Assembly: GCA_002049455.2 (NCBI GenBank)
Contig: KV919118.1
Location: forward strand, 1-64,000
Direction: 5' to 3'
Length of the DNA: 64,000 bases
Origin: Porphyra umbilicalis
Lineage: Eukaryota > Rhodophyta > Bangiophyceae > Bangiales > Bangiaceae
The notes under the pieces were generated by a model. The model saw only the letters and a program-made list of their open reading frames with translations, was not told the origin of the DNA and ran no database searches. Of the stretch, positions 30,827-42,272 are shown piece after piece (position 1 is the first letter of the stretch; the number at the start of each line of letters is the position of its first letter). The translations under genes and the position numbers were made by a program.

Positions 30827-32110
30827 TCACTCTTTCGTCACATGCTCCCTAGGAATTCGCCCACTCAGAATCGTCGTGCTCAGCATACCCGTACCCGAGT
30901 GTTGAACTGGTGACCTTTCAACACCGAGAACTCCGGCCTTGGCAGCTGCGGACGCCATCCCGGCGGTCACGCTCGAGCCCGGCTCGGCCTTGGCCTTGAC
31001 CTGTTCCGCCTTGGTCTTGACCTGCTTGGCCAGCGGATTGGCCAAATTCACTTTGACGATGACGACGTCGTCAGCGTCGTCGTCTTCAACATGGGCCACC
31101 AAGGCTTTGGCCTTCCCCTTCCCCTTGCGTGACGCGCGCTCGGAGGCCGGACCGGCCTTGCCCGTTGCCATCCCCGCCACCCCCACTGAGGCCGCCACAG
31201 AGGCCGCCGCGGCCTCTCCCTTGACCAAGTCCGGCGCTCGGGTCGACGACGCGCCGGCCTTAGAATGACCCTTCCCCTGCACGGTGGCATTCCCCTGCAC
31301 GGTGGCATTCGAGCGGATCGCGCGGATGGCCGCCGACGCGGCAGCCATAGCCGCGTCGGCCGCCAACACCTCCTCCTTACCCACGCCGGTGTAGCCTTCG
31401 CGGATGGCCGTGCAATTCACGTAGGCCATGCCATGCGGCCCCGCGTCGTCATCCGCCTTCTGGGCCTCGACGCACTTGCGCCTCTCGGCCCAGTAGAGCT
31501 TGATGGCCGCCCACTGGCGCATCTTGGCCGCGAACAAGCGCTAGGCCAAAAGGAAGGCGACGGCGCGCTGCTCAATAGTAGCGCCACGCAGCGCCGCCCG
31601 CTGTTACCTTGTCGTCCACTGCAGGCCAAGAGTCTCAACGGCCGCGAGAGCACGCTTAAAATCACCGGCCAGGAACTTGTACGTGGCCGTGAGCTGCTCC
31701 ACAGTGGGATTGGCCGACAGCAGCGCCGCATCCTTGGACGACTGAACGGCCACGTCTCTCTCAGAGCCAACGTTGGAAACACCGTCAATGTGCATCGCGG
31801 CAGCGTTGGCGTGCCCTTGGTCCTTCATCTCTCGGCGCTTGGCGACCTTGAAGACCTGGCCAGCTGTGGCCGGATGCTCTTCGGCCTTGCGCTTGCAGCG
31901 GCAGGCACCGGCCTCGTCCGAGGCCGCACCTCCCGCCTTGGCCGTCTTGTACATCACCGGGGTATCGACCGCGCCCGTCCCGGCGTTGCTGGTGCCACCG
32001 GCCTTGTCAAAGGCCGCCAACGACTCAAAGTCCTTGTCGATGACAGTGATGATCTTCTTGGCCGCGTTCTGGCCACTCATGGTAGCCTCGGCCATGTCTT
32101 GCTCGTACAT
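30827..32110 (-). pseudogene. Unrecognised Ala/Lys-rich protein with two in-frame stops
   Basis: From ATG 32108-32110 (MYEQDMAEATMSGQNAAKK) one frame runs to 30827, broken by TAA 31604-31606 and TAG 31541-31543. The text between and beyond the stops reads on smoothly (QRAALRGATIEQRAVAFLLA, then RLFAAKMRQWAAIKLYWAER). A GT-AG intron of 67 bp could be drawn over both stops, but it would throw the downstream part out of frame, so nonsense mutation is preferred. Visible features are a basic patch CRCKRKAEE (possible NLS), repeats NATVQGNATVQG, and an acidic-hydrophobic run DDADDVVIVKV resembling a SUMO-interacting motif. Function unknown; it may be a transposon accessory gene or a dead host gene. 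Confidence 0.45.
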
Positions 32111-33889
32111 GTCCAGCGAGCGCTGCGCGCAGCACGGCTGAGCCAGGAGTCCGTGGGTGTACGACGCAGACGGCTTGGCCCAGAGAGTGGCCAACGTCGC
32201 AGTGAAGAGGCCTGAAGCGACGGCCTGCGCGCAAAGGGAGCAGCGACGGTGACAGTCGTGATGGCCTGGTCGAGTGAGGCCTCGTGCGTGCACGACGTGA
32301 GATGCACAGAGATATGTAGGGAAGTGTGTGCGTGCGTGTTGGAGGTGAGCGGTGGGCGGGTGGGTGCCGTGAAGGAAGGCGAGAGAGGCGTGGGTGGGTA
32401 GACACGGCACGGTGGTGAGCGCCGTTGTGGAAACTGGTGAGCGCGCCGGTAGGAAGGCACGGGAACCGGTCGGCTCCGCTGGCTGACCCGTTTTTGAGCG
32501 CCCCCTCCGTGGCCTGTGACCTCCCTACCCAGAAAGCACCGTGGGCCTTCCACACGACCCGTGCGGGCTTCCAAAGTACAGCGGCTGCGCGGACGGGCCA
32601 CTAGGCTCCACAGCTTTTATGGCTGTCAGCTTTCTACGATTCTCGGAGGCTTGTTGTGATTGCGCTTTTTCCGTCGCACCCCTGCAGGCTCCACCGACAC
32701 CCGGAAGGAAATCGTGATTGCCTGTTCCCCGCCCCCCTGCCTGCCGGCACCCTGGAGGACAGCGCCTGCGCGAATGCGAATGGACCTCTTGAGAACACTG
32801 CTTGCGCCAATGCGATACGAGGCTCCACAGCCACGGCTCCCGCCAGGCTACGACGATCCTTGTTCTGGATTTGCTCTAGGCCTGCAAACATGTCTAAAAA
32901 GGGAGGGTCATCTCGGACGCACGTGCAATGTTATCAGTGGTCAGCTTTTCCGGGCATCGTGAGGTGCTGTCTGGACGTGTCAAAAACCACTGTGGGGCTG
33001 CGAAGAGGAGCTCTTCGACTGTTTTTCTGCGGCTCGCGCCTTGATGGCTGCGCCTGCCAACAAAAAAGCTGCGCCACATCAGACTAGAAGGCGCAAAACA
33101 AACACCACCCACCGACAGTGCTTCTACGGCTCGTACGTTGCCGCGTAGGCGGAATGGGAACGTATCAGGGCCAGCTGTCGTCCGAAGGCCCCAAAGTGTG
33201 ACAGGCGGCGGATATCGCCGCGTCTCGTGCGCTTCTGTCAGCGTCTCTCGGCAACGTAGCTCGGCGGACCGCAGCCTGCTGTTGCCGGAAAAGGGTACGA
33301 AAACGAGATCTCCACGACTCGTGCTCAGCTGGTGGATCCGTGAAGCATCGTAGCCAGATCACCTGTCTTTTGGAAGTGTCGGCGTGAGTTTCTGACATAA
33401 TCTGGCGACCTCATATTGCGTCTGCTGCCTGTCTGCTGCCTGTGAGACACGTGGTGACCTGAAACGACGTCTCAAATGGCGGGACGATCGGTTCATAGCA
33501 GACGATTTCTGGGCAAGTGGCCCTCTGCTCGGAGACGCTTGCCTCGAATTCAACTCTGATCGCCAGCATATTCCATGCCAATCGCACTACTCACACCTGG
33601 CACCTCGAGCGTCCCACAGAAGGCATCTGAGCCTGCCTCTTGTGGAACCGCAGAGCCAACAGTGAGGGTTCGGATTTCCACAAATGTTCATCTTGATTTC
33701 AAGACGTAGCCCCCTGTTATTCAATAAATACACCTCACCTGCGCACCTGTGTTGACATCAGGGTCGGACGAGGTTCGACACCCAATCATTTCTCTGCACG
33801 TTCGTGTACGTGGCGCTCTTAAATCTGATGGGATGTGGACTCGATACGGATTGTTGGGTGTGCTCTAAGTGTTCAAAGCCACCTGGCGG
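32111..33889. other. Spacer without recognised genes
   Basis: No domain or conserved frame seen. The sequence becomes lower in GC between about 33,560 and 33,800. Confidence 0.3.
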
Positions 33890-35240
33890 ACGGGGGGGGT
33901 CCGGAAGGGTGACGGCCGTGGGGCTCCCGGTGGCGATGACGGCTGTGGCCGTGCGACCGAGTCTGCGCCACACATGCAAAGGCCGGCATGGCGGCAGCGT
34001 CGACGCGCCGTGATCGACGAAGTGGCCATCATGGCACCGGAAAACGGCGCCGCCATTGACGCCGGCAGCGCCCGCGGCAGCAGCGACGGCGGGGTTGTGA
34101 GGCGCCGCCGCCGCCGCCGCCACCGCAGCCGCGACACGCCCGACTAACGACGCCGTGGTGCTTCCCCATCCCCCGCCCCACCCGCCCGCCAAAGCGGGCG
34201 ACGCCAGCCGGCCTTTTGGCTATCGGCGGCGCTGGTGGTGCCGGCGGGGCAAGCCCGCCGGCGAGAAGGAGGAGGGGGGGGCGCCACGACGCGCGGCGGC
34301 GGCCAAGGCGGCAAGCAGGGGGACGCCCGCCAGCGGCGGCCGCGACAAAGATGGACGGGACGGTGACGGGGTGGAACGGCGGCCGCGGGGAGGACGGCAG
34401 CAGTCAGTGGTGGGGGTGGCGGCGTCGCGGCGGGCGCCCGCAAGGGCGGCCGCGAGGAGGAGGATGACGTCCACGTGAGGTGGCTGCGGCGAACAGGGGA
34501 GAGGCGGTCGGCGGCGGCAGCGGCAGCACGTCCGCCGGCGCGACGCGGCCGCCGCGGGCCCCGAAGTCGCCGCGAGCCGCCCGACCACCGGCGCCGAGGT
34601 GCCTTCCCCTCCCCCGCCCCACCCGCCCGCCAAAGCGGGCGACGCCAGCTGGCCTTTCGGCTATCGGCGGCGCTGGTGGTGCCGGCGGGGCAAGCCCGCC
34701 GGCGAGGAGGAGGAGGGGGGGGCGCCACGACGCGCGGCGGCAGGGCGCGGCGGCGGTGACGGCCGGGGCGGGCTGGGACACAGCGACTGGCGACAGCAGC
34801 GACGGCGGGGGGCGGGACAACGACACACCGGGCGCAGAGGTCGGTTGCGGGGGTGGCGGCGTCACGGCCGAGGTTGGCGGGAGGCGCAACAGCCGCCGTT
34901 GGAGGGGAGATGGCGGCAGCGCGTGGCAGCATCAGCCCAGTGGGGTGTGACGGCACTTCACGGCAGCTGCGGAGCGGAGGGGGAAGGTGGCCGGCTGTTG
35001 CGGTCGCGGCGGCAAGCTGTATGGCGGCCGCCAACGGCGCCGACGGCAGGGAGGGGGGGTGCGGTGGTGAGGGCGGTGGGGGCTTGCGGTCACCGGCGGT
35101 GGCGGGTGAGCGGTGCCGCAGCAGTCGGTCGCCGGGGGTGACGGGTGGGGCGGCTGGGACGGCCGCCCGTCGCAGGCGTTGTCGGGGCGGGGTGCCCTGT
35201 CCGGGCGTTGGGGCGGGATTGAGTCGGACGAGCACCGGCC
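33890..35240. repeat. GC-rich block with a duplicated segment of about 440 bp
   Basis: The segments around 34161-34303 and 34603-34744 are about 90% or more alike (both hold CCCGCCAAAGCGGGCGACGC and the GGCAAGCCCGCCGGCGAG hairpin). Flanks on both sides are also related, so the duplication unit is about 440 bp. All frames are open because of composition. I regard the block as non-coding. Confidence 0.6.
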
Positions 35241-36727
35241 GTGGCGGGGCCTGCAGGCGGGGGGGGGCCTGGCGGGGTCTGTGCGTAAGGTGTGGGGGCA
35301 GGCGAGCGAGACACCGCCGCTGGCAGGGCGTTCAGTGGGGGGGCGCTCAGGCAGGCGCACCAGCGATGACCGCGACAGGCGGTGGGAGACATGGGAGATA
35401 CATATGGCTGCGCAGGGCAGCACATGCAACCGGCCCCTGATATTGTCGTTTGGATGGTGCCAGATGCCGCAGCGGACTTCGACAGCCACAGAGCCAGGCC
35501 AATGGGGGGGCCGCACGGATCGGGGGTGATGTAGCAAGGCCCTTGCATTTTTTATGTTTCATTTTATTTTTATTTCAGATTTAGCTGCCTTGACGACCTG
35601 GAAACGCACACCAACTTTCATATGTGTTGATTTGTTTTCGGAAACGATCTTATGGCCGGCGATCTTAAAGCGGGAATTCACTGTATCATACACATCGAAG
35701 ATCAAAATGGGCTGTACTCGTACGTCAGAGCGCCAGGCAAGGGATTGACACGAAGCAGACTCGGTGAGAGAAAGTGCAAGCAATGCGATTGACTCGGCAG
35801 CTGATGACGCGGTCGTGATGTGTGTCAGACGAGATCAGCCAATGAGAATGCATTGCCTATGCATATGTGGGATGCTTTTGCGGGATTTCAACAGCCATGA
35901 TCACAGCCACGACAGGCGCCACTGTATGGTTTGCGTCTGAGGACTGTGGGGGATGGGGGCGGGCGCGTGCTGGTGCCTGAGACAGCCTGTGGGCGTGTCA
36001 GCGCACCTACACTGAGCAGTCCGCGGAACAGTGCGGCGAAAATCTGCTGCCTGGTTGGGGTGAGGCCCAAGCAGGCGCCCGCGAGAGGCGGCTGGTCAGC
36101 CCGGAAGGGCTGGCTCGCCCTGAAGAGTCGAGCACCGCTTGGACGCCGACCGTGCCGCAAGCCACCGCCGAGTTGCGCAGCTGCAGGCCGGCCGCGGACG
36201 CCGTCGGTTTCTCCTCCGCGGGCGCCGCTGTCGTGACCTCCACCCCCACCACCGCTACTGCCGTCACCGCAGCCACAGTCGCCGTCGCCGCGGTCGACAA
36301 CCAGTGGTTGGCCCGTTGCGCCTCGACGGCTCGGGTGGCAGCCGCCGTCGCACATCTGCGCGCCGTGGTGTCGACACACACTCAGCACCACCCTCGGTGC
36401 CGGTGCGCTCCCCATCTGAGCGGCGCGGACGCTGCCGCGTTGGCTTGCCTCCCTTCTCACTGCCGCTGCCGGTGCCGCTGTCGCGGCATCCGTCGGTGCC
36501 TGCGACCGCAGCGGCCGAGAAGCCGGCGTTCTGACCCGTGGGCTCCTCTCGTTTGTTTCACCTTCGCCCGGCCCGTGTGTGTGCGGAGGGCCCGGTAGCT
36601 CTGCGGGTGGCCAACCCCCGGCGCGGACGCACCCACCCACGTTCCGTGGGCGTGCCACTCCGCGACGTCGGCCGCGGCCACGGCGTGTCGCGTGGTCGAT
36701 TGGCCGACGCCGTTGGTCGACACCACC
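35241..36727. other. Upstream region of the histone H3-like gene
   Basis: 35,530-35,900 is AT-richer with no gene. 35,940-36,700 is GC-rich with Ala/Pro-rich open frames on both strands and no domain. No convincing TATA box was found near 36,728. Confidence 0.3.
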
Positions 36728-37234
36728 ATGCGCCACAAGCGCACCGTCCGTGAGCGGCTTGGCATTTCGCAGCCGTGGGGGTCGGCGGGCAAGGGCGCCG
36801 CCGCAGCGCCAGCGGGCAAGACGGGCGGAAAGACGGTCACTGGGAAGACGGTCCCTGGAAAGTTGGTCGGGGTCAAGGCGGTGGCCAGCAAGTCGCTCTA
36901 GGCCGTGACCGCAGCCGCCGAGGCGGCGGTCAAGCGCCGCCGTCGCTACCGCCCCGGAACTGTGGCGCTGCGCGAGATTCGGCGCTTTCAGAAAGGAACC
37001 GCGCTGCTCATCCCCAAGCTCCCCTTCCAGCGGCTGGTCGCCGAGATGGCGCACGACTACAAGCAGGACTTGCGCTTCCAGTCTACGGCGGTGCTGGAGC
37101 TACAGCAGGCCGCCGAGGCCTTCCTCGTGGAGCTTTTAGAAGATGCCAACCTTTGCGCCGTTCACGCCAAGCGCGTGACGGTCATGCCCAAAGACATCCA
37201 GCTGGCGCGCCGCATCCGCGGCGAACCCGCGTAA
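36728..37234 (+). CDS. Divergent histone H3 with long tail; in-frame TAG before the histone fold
   Basis: From ATG 36728 the frame begins [12 protein letters not shown] and continues with a Lys/Gly-rich tail containing repeated GKT motifs ([18 protein letters not shown]). It meets TAG at 36899-36901, then continues in frame into a complete H3 fold: [66 protein letters not shown], stop at 37232-37234. Loop 1 has canonical H3 length, without the extra residues common in CENP-A, so a replacement-type or divergent H3 is more likely than CenH3. The tail is about 72 residues against 40 in canonical H3. The TAG could be a nonsense mutation (pseudogene) or part of a 3' splice site (CTCTAG before GCC). 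No canonical donor such as GTRAGT is visible nearby. Confidence 0.8.
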
Positions 37235-37639
37235 GTTGCGGCCACGGCCACGGCGTACGCCGTGCCCACGGTCCCGTCGTCTGCTCCACTTTAGCTGCGA
37301 TTGAGTGCTGGGGGAGTGCCATGTGGTGAGCAGCTATGGTGCATTTGCTGTTGCGTAAACGCGTAGATTGTTGCGTCCTTTAATGCATCCGTCGGGCACT
37401 GCTGGCATCCCCATTTGTGACTCTCCACGGTGCTCCGAGCTATAGCCATTCGCGCACAGCAAAAGGGCTTGAAGGACGCGCGTCCGGCGCCTGGCCGTCC
37501 CGGGAGCTCGACATGCTTCCACTGCGGCGACTGGAGAGTGATCTCGGTGTCGGCGCGGTCGTTGCTCTAGCGCGGGACCATGATCCCTGGCGCTCTGGTC
37601 ATTGGCTTCTTGAAATCAGTCACGACTGCACTTCGACAA
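37235..37639. other. Spacer after the H3 gene
   Basis: No gene or repeat recognised. No replication-dependent histone stem-loop was noticed after the H3 stop. Confidence 0.3.
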
Positions 37640-38345
37640 TTCCCTGGCCTTTAGGACAGGGTGCTCTCAAAGTGTAGTGATGCACACATATACTGAGATC
37701 AAGGAACTTGCTCTCCGTTTCAGAGGTGGCAGTCTGCATTCGTGTCCTCAGGGATCTGAGGGCGTGTCAGTGTTGGAAGGGTCGCGATGACAATAGAACG
37801 AATGGAGTTACGTGGCTGAGAAGGACTGTCATGCCACAGGGGTCACTGGACCCGGACGGGGCCTGCCCCCGTGCCCCCTCTACCGCCCCGAATTGCGCGC
37901 GCGCAGCGACTTCCGGGGCTTGACGCGCCCACGATGACTCGCGGGTGATCGTGCCTGCGCGCCGTCTTCTGTTGCGGCGGCGCGTCGGCGGTTGCTGACG
38001 CCATCTAGCGGCGCGGTTACAGGCGCCTCGTCGCGCGGCGATCAGTCCCACCCGCCCGCCCGTGCGCCGTGTCGGCCGCCCTGCCCGCCGTGCGCAGGTG
38101 CGCTGCGCGGCGGAGTGACGGCCTCGGCCGTGGGCGACGCGCGACGCCGGCGTGGGCCGCCGCCGCTGCGGTGGCGGAGGCGGCACCCCTTTCCCCGCCC
38201 GACGCCCCCCCCACCACAGCAACGTGGCTGTACGTGCCCCCGTGCGTGCTCGCGGCCATAGAGCCGGCCGGCGTGCCCGGTGTCAATGCGTCGCCGAGCG
38301 CGACACCGCCCTGAAGGCCAGGGTATTGCACGCACGTGCCTGGAA
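37640..38345 (+). mobile_element. Dispersed non-autonomous repeat family, copy A
   Basis: 706 bp, starting TTCCCTGGCCTTTAGGACAG and ending CGCACGTGCCTGGAA. Near each end the pair CCCTGGCCTT[T/C]AGG forms a 14-bp imperfect inverted repeat; the right copy is set in by about 22 bp. The left 250 bp is AT-moderate and highly conserved; the right 400 bp is GC-rich with GCCATCTAGCGGCGCGGTT. No conserved protein is encoded and no target duplication was recognised. It is one of five copies in the window. Confidence 0.85.
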
Positions 38346-39749
38346 TTCTCGGTTTCGTGATGTAGCATTAGACTGGCAGAGACGCGCCGACCACAATCGA
38401 ATCTGATATTTATGCGTGTGTCTGTCGCCTACAGGCGGTGGAAGTCCAGCGCGTATTGCTTCAGACAACAAGGAGTGAAAAGTGATGCCCGGTTCTGAGT
38501 CAAAGGCAGTGGTAGTAGTGCACGTTGTGAACGACACCTGTGAGGGTTGTTGGTTTTGGGTAACGAAGTGCCAATTGTTCAACTTGCACCGACAGGATTG
38601 CAGTCAACAGTCAGAGCCGGGTGCTGCCACATCAGTGGTGCTGGTGTGGGCCTGGTCCCTACCGCACAGGCACCCTGCAAGCCCGCCCCCCTCCCAGCAA
38701 CGCGGGCGGATGCACGGTCACTGGCGCCGACGAGGACGACGGCGACGTCGCGTCCACCGGCAGCAGCACGGCCTGAGGTGGCGGAAGCGGGGTGGTGGCA
38801 CGCCCAACGCGGTGGGAGGTGGAGGCGTCGATGACTGGGAGATGGCGAGCGTAGAGCCGGTCGCCACGTCGCCAATCGTATCCCCTTCTCCTTCAACAAT
38901 GGTCAGTGCAAACGGGGGGGCGTCGGTAGTGTCAGACGGCGACAGGTTGTCATCGTCGAGGGACGAGCAGACACAGCAACACTGGGGCTCACCCCCGAAG
39001 ATACTCACGCAGCGACGAGGGCACACACAAAGGGCGACCGCGTCATCTAGCGCTGAAGCGCGCGCCGCGGGGCAGCGACAGCGGCACAAGCACCCAGGCG
39101 GACGAGGGGAGTGGTCAGGCATTGCTGAAGAAAATGGGCATCGAAAACGGTGGACGGGGTTGGTGACAGGGAAGCGGGTGGCCGCGAGGTTCGGGAGCCT
39201 CCTGCAGCGGAGGCTGCCAGCTTATTACCTGTGGCATACCCATTGAAATTTGCATCAGGAGGCACCCACGCCCGAATGCATCGCCTGGGCACTTCGAGCA
39301 TCTGGAAGTTGCTGGCCCCAGCGTATGTCTGTGGCACACCCATCAACGTGTGCATGTGGAGGCACCCCGCTCGAATGCATCGCCTGAGCGACTGGGCGGG
39401 ATGCACAGGTTGATTCACGTATTCTTCGCTTGTCCGACTGGATTTGCCGTTTCAAGGTGCTTGTGAGCAATTGAAATGATAGCTCGCCCCGGAATTCCGA
39501 TGGCCCCGGGATTCCGATGGCGACTGCTAAGTACAGAGTCCGCTGGAGGTGGGATACCTTGGGTCAGAGCTCGTTGCAGGCAGTGCTGACCAACCCAGTG
39601 CTCTCCGCTTTAGCGCACTTTAATTCTAGGGACTCCTTCGTATCGATCCGTCGATCGCTGTGGGAAAATTCAGCTGATAGTTCCAACCTGTGAGCGGGAT
39701 TGACCTGGCTGCACGAAAAGGGCTGTCCTGTGGAAACCTCTGCAGACAG
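38346..39749. other. Spacer with 100-bp direct duplication
   Basis: A plus-strand open frame of about 250 codons (from 38,482) lacks domains and I do not support it as a gene. At 39231-39290 and 39331-39389 the segment GTGGCA[T/C]ACCCAT to GAATGCATCGCCTG is repeated about 100 bp apart. Confidence 0.4.
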
Positions 39750-40464
39750 TTCCCTGGCCTTTAGGACAGGGTGCTCTCAAAGTGTAGTGATGCACACATA
39801 TACTTAGATCAAGGGACTTGCTCCCCGTTTCAGAGGTGGCAGTCTGCATTCGTGTCCTCAGGGATCTGAGGGCGTGTCAGTGTTGGAAGGGTCGCGATGA
39901 CGCTAAAAACGAATGGAGTTACGTGGCTGAGAAGGACTGTCCTGCCACAGGGGTCACTGGACCCGGACGGCGCCTGCCCCCGTGCCCCCTCTACCGCCCC
40001 AAGTTGCGCGCGGTGACCGCGCGCAGCGGCTTCCGGGGCTTGACGCGCCCACGATGACCCGCGGGTGATCGTGCCTGCGCGCCGTCTTCTGTTGCGGCGG
40101 CGCGTCGGCGGTTGCTGACGCCATCTAGCGGCGCGGTTACAGGCGCCTCGTCGCGCGGCGATCTGTCCCACCCGCCCGCCCGTGCGCGGTGTCGGCCGCC
40201 CTGCCCGCCGTGCGCAGGTGCGCTGCGCGGTGGAGTGACGGCCTCGCCCGTGGGCGCCGCGCGATGCCGGCGTGGGCCGCCGCCGCTGCAGTGGCGGAGG
40301 CAGCACCCCTTTCCCCGCCCGACGCCCCCCTATCCACGGCAACGTGGCTGTACGTGCCCCCGTGCGCGCTCGCGGCTATGGAGCCGGCCGGCGTGCCCGG
40401 TGTCAATGCGTCACCGAGCGCGCCACCGCCCTGAAGGCCAGGGTATTGCACGCACGTGCCTGGA
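39750..40464 (+). mobile_element. Dispersed repeat family, copy B
   Basis: 715 bp, same ends and internal order as copy A, with only scattered substitutions and small indels by eye. It is in the same orientation, about 2.1 kb to the right. Confidence 0.85.
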
Positions 40465-41570
40465 TCTCAATTAGGGGCCAGGATTAAATATGGAAGAGGT
40501 CCCGAATCGCTGTGGGAGAGCAGATGCGGGAAGAACGGAAACTACAGTGAAGAAAAAGATGATTAGCGAAGCTTCTAGTAGGGATCCATTCGCGTTCTCA
40601 ACGCTCAGGCAGCCACGTTGCATGAAATTGATGGCCCTGGTCTGTTTGATAGTCACCCTCTAGGCCATGTGATTGGATGATCCCATCTGTACGCCCAATC
40701 ACGCGTATCCACGTTTCAGCATTCGATGGCCTACGATCGCTCTGGTCCAGAAGGATTACACATGCGAGCGATTACAGCTTCCTCCAAAAGCGTTTACAGA
40801 TGCCTTCCTGGAACCCCCACTGTACTCCGCACAAGAGCCCCGAAATGGTCAGCAGCGCGCATCTTTGCGGCCATATCAGCACCGCGTCTCCGCCCTCTTC
40901 CGTCGTCTCGCCATCTCGCCCCTCCGTCGGGCCTTTCACAGCACCCCTCCATCGTCGACACCGCACCACCGTGCTCTCTCTTGGACGCGCTCGCCACATC
41001 CGCCCCTTCCTTTGCCCCCGCGCGCCGCATCCGCCCATTTCTTTCCCCCCCCCCCTTCCCCCCCTCCGCACACCATGCACGTTGCGCTGCACTCAGGTAC
41101 GTTTTTTCTTCAATGTGTTCCTCGTCCTTCCCCGTCCCCCCCCGAGCCCCAGCCGGGGTGTTTACTCTTCTGTTCTTCTTTTCTTGAGGCATCTGATCGC
41201 CTCTGCTGTCGACCTCCCCCTGCGTGTGGCGGCGCGCCGGGTGCTGCGCTTGTCTGCCTTGCTGACCATTTCTTTGTGCTGAGAATCATACGCCAAAGAT
41301 GAAGATACCAAATGGGGACCGACAATGGGGACGCTTTAACTGGAGAAGACAATGGGACACAACAACAACTGGGAAAGAGGAAAAGGACCCAACGACGTCG
41401 TGGTCAGAAGAGTGAAGGAGCAGAACGAAAGGCCTCATTCCAGAACTGAAGGTCGGAATTCTATGGCAGCATCGAAAAGAGACGCTCCCCCGATGTACAA
41501 CCATTATGCTGAATACTGCATCACATGATAAGTTAATTGCTCTGTCAGTCATCCCAACAATATTTGTAGA
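40465..41570. other. Spacer
   Basis: Pyrimidine-rich DNA at about 40,880-41,220 leaves frames open on both strands, but no domain is seen. I see no supportable gene. Confidence 0.3.
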
Positions 41571-42272
41571 TTCCAGGCACGTGCGTGCAATACCCTGGCC
41601 TTCAGGGCGGTGGCGCGCTCGGCGACGCATCGACACGGGGCATGCCGGCCCGCCCCATGGCTGCGAGCGCGCACGGGGGCACATACAGCCACGTTGCCGT
41701 GGCGGGGGGCGCGCGGGGCGGGGAAAGGAGTGCCGCCGCCGCCACGACAGCGGCGGCGGCCCGCCGGCGTCGCGCGACACCCACCAGAGGGGCCGTCACT
41801 CCGCTGCGCAGCGCACCTGCGCACGGTGGGCGGGGCGGCCGACACGGCGCACGGGCGGGCGGGTGGGACCGACCGCCGCGCGACGGGGCGCCACCAACCG
41901 CGCCGCTCGATGGCGTCAGAAATTGCCGACGAGCCGCCGCTACAGAAGCTGGCCCGCAGGCACGATCACCCGCGGGTCATCGTGGGCGGGTCGAACCCCG
42001 GAAGTCGCCGCGCGCGGTCGCCGCGCGCAACTCGGGGCGGCGGGGTAGGGGGGCAGGCGCCCTGTGACCCCTGTGGCAGGACAGTCCTTCTCAGCCACTT
42101 AACTCTATTCGCTTTCAGCGTCATCGCGACCCTTCCAACGCTGACACGCTCTCAGATCCCTGAGGACACGAATGCAGACTGCCACCTCTGAAACGGAGAG
42201 CAAGTCCCGTGGTCTAAGTATATGTGTGCATCACTACACTTTGAGAGCACCCTGTCCTAAAGGCCAGGGAAA
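41571..42272 (-). mobile_element. Dispersed repeat family, copy C (inverted)
   Basis: 702 bp in the opposite orientation: TTCCAGGCACGTGCGTGCAA at 41571 and CTAAAGGCCAGGGAA ending at 42272. It shows that the unit moves or is copied as one piece with the same borders. Confidence 0.85.

Noticed and set aside
31541-31607. 67-bp GT-AG intron removing both stops of the 31-kb ORF
   Set aside because: Removing it shifts the downstream coding text out of frame.
35888-37054. 388-codon minus-strand frame over the H3 region
   Set aside because: It is the antisense of the H3 gene and its GC-rich upstream region, with no domain; H3 on the plus strand explains the conservation.
36728-37234. Centromeric histone CENP-A
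   Set aside because: The tail is divergent, but loop 1 has canonical H3 length and the C-terminal half is very close to ordinary H3.
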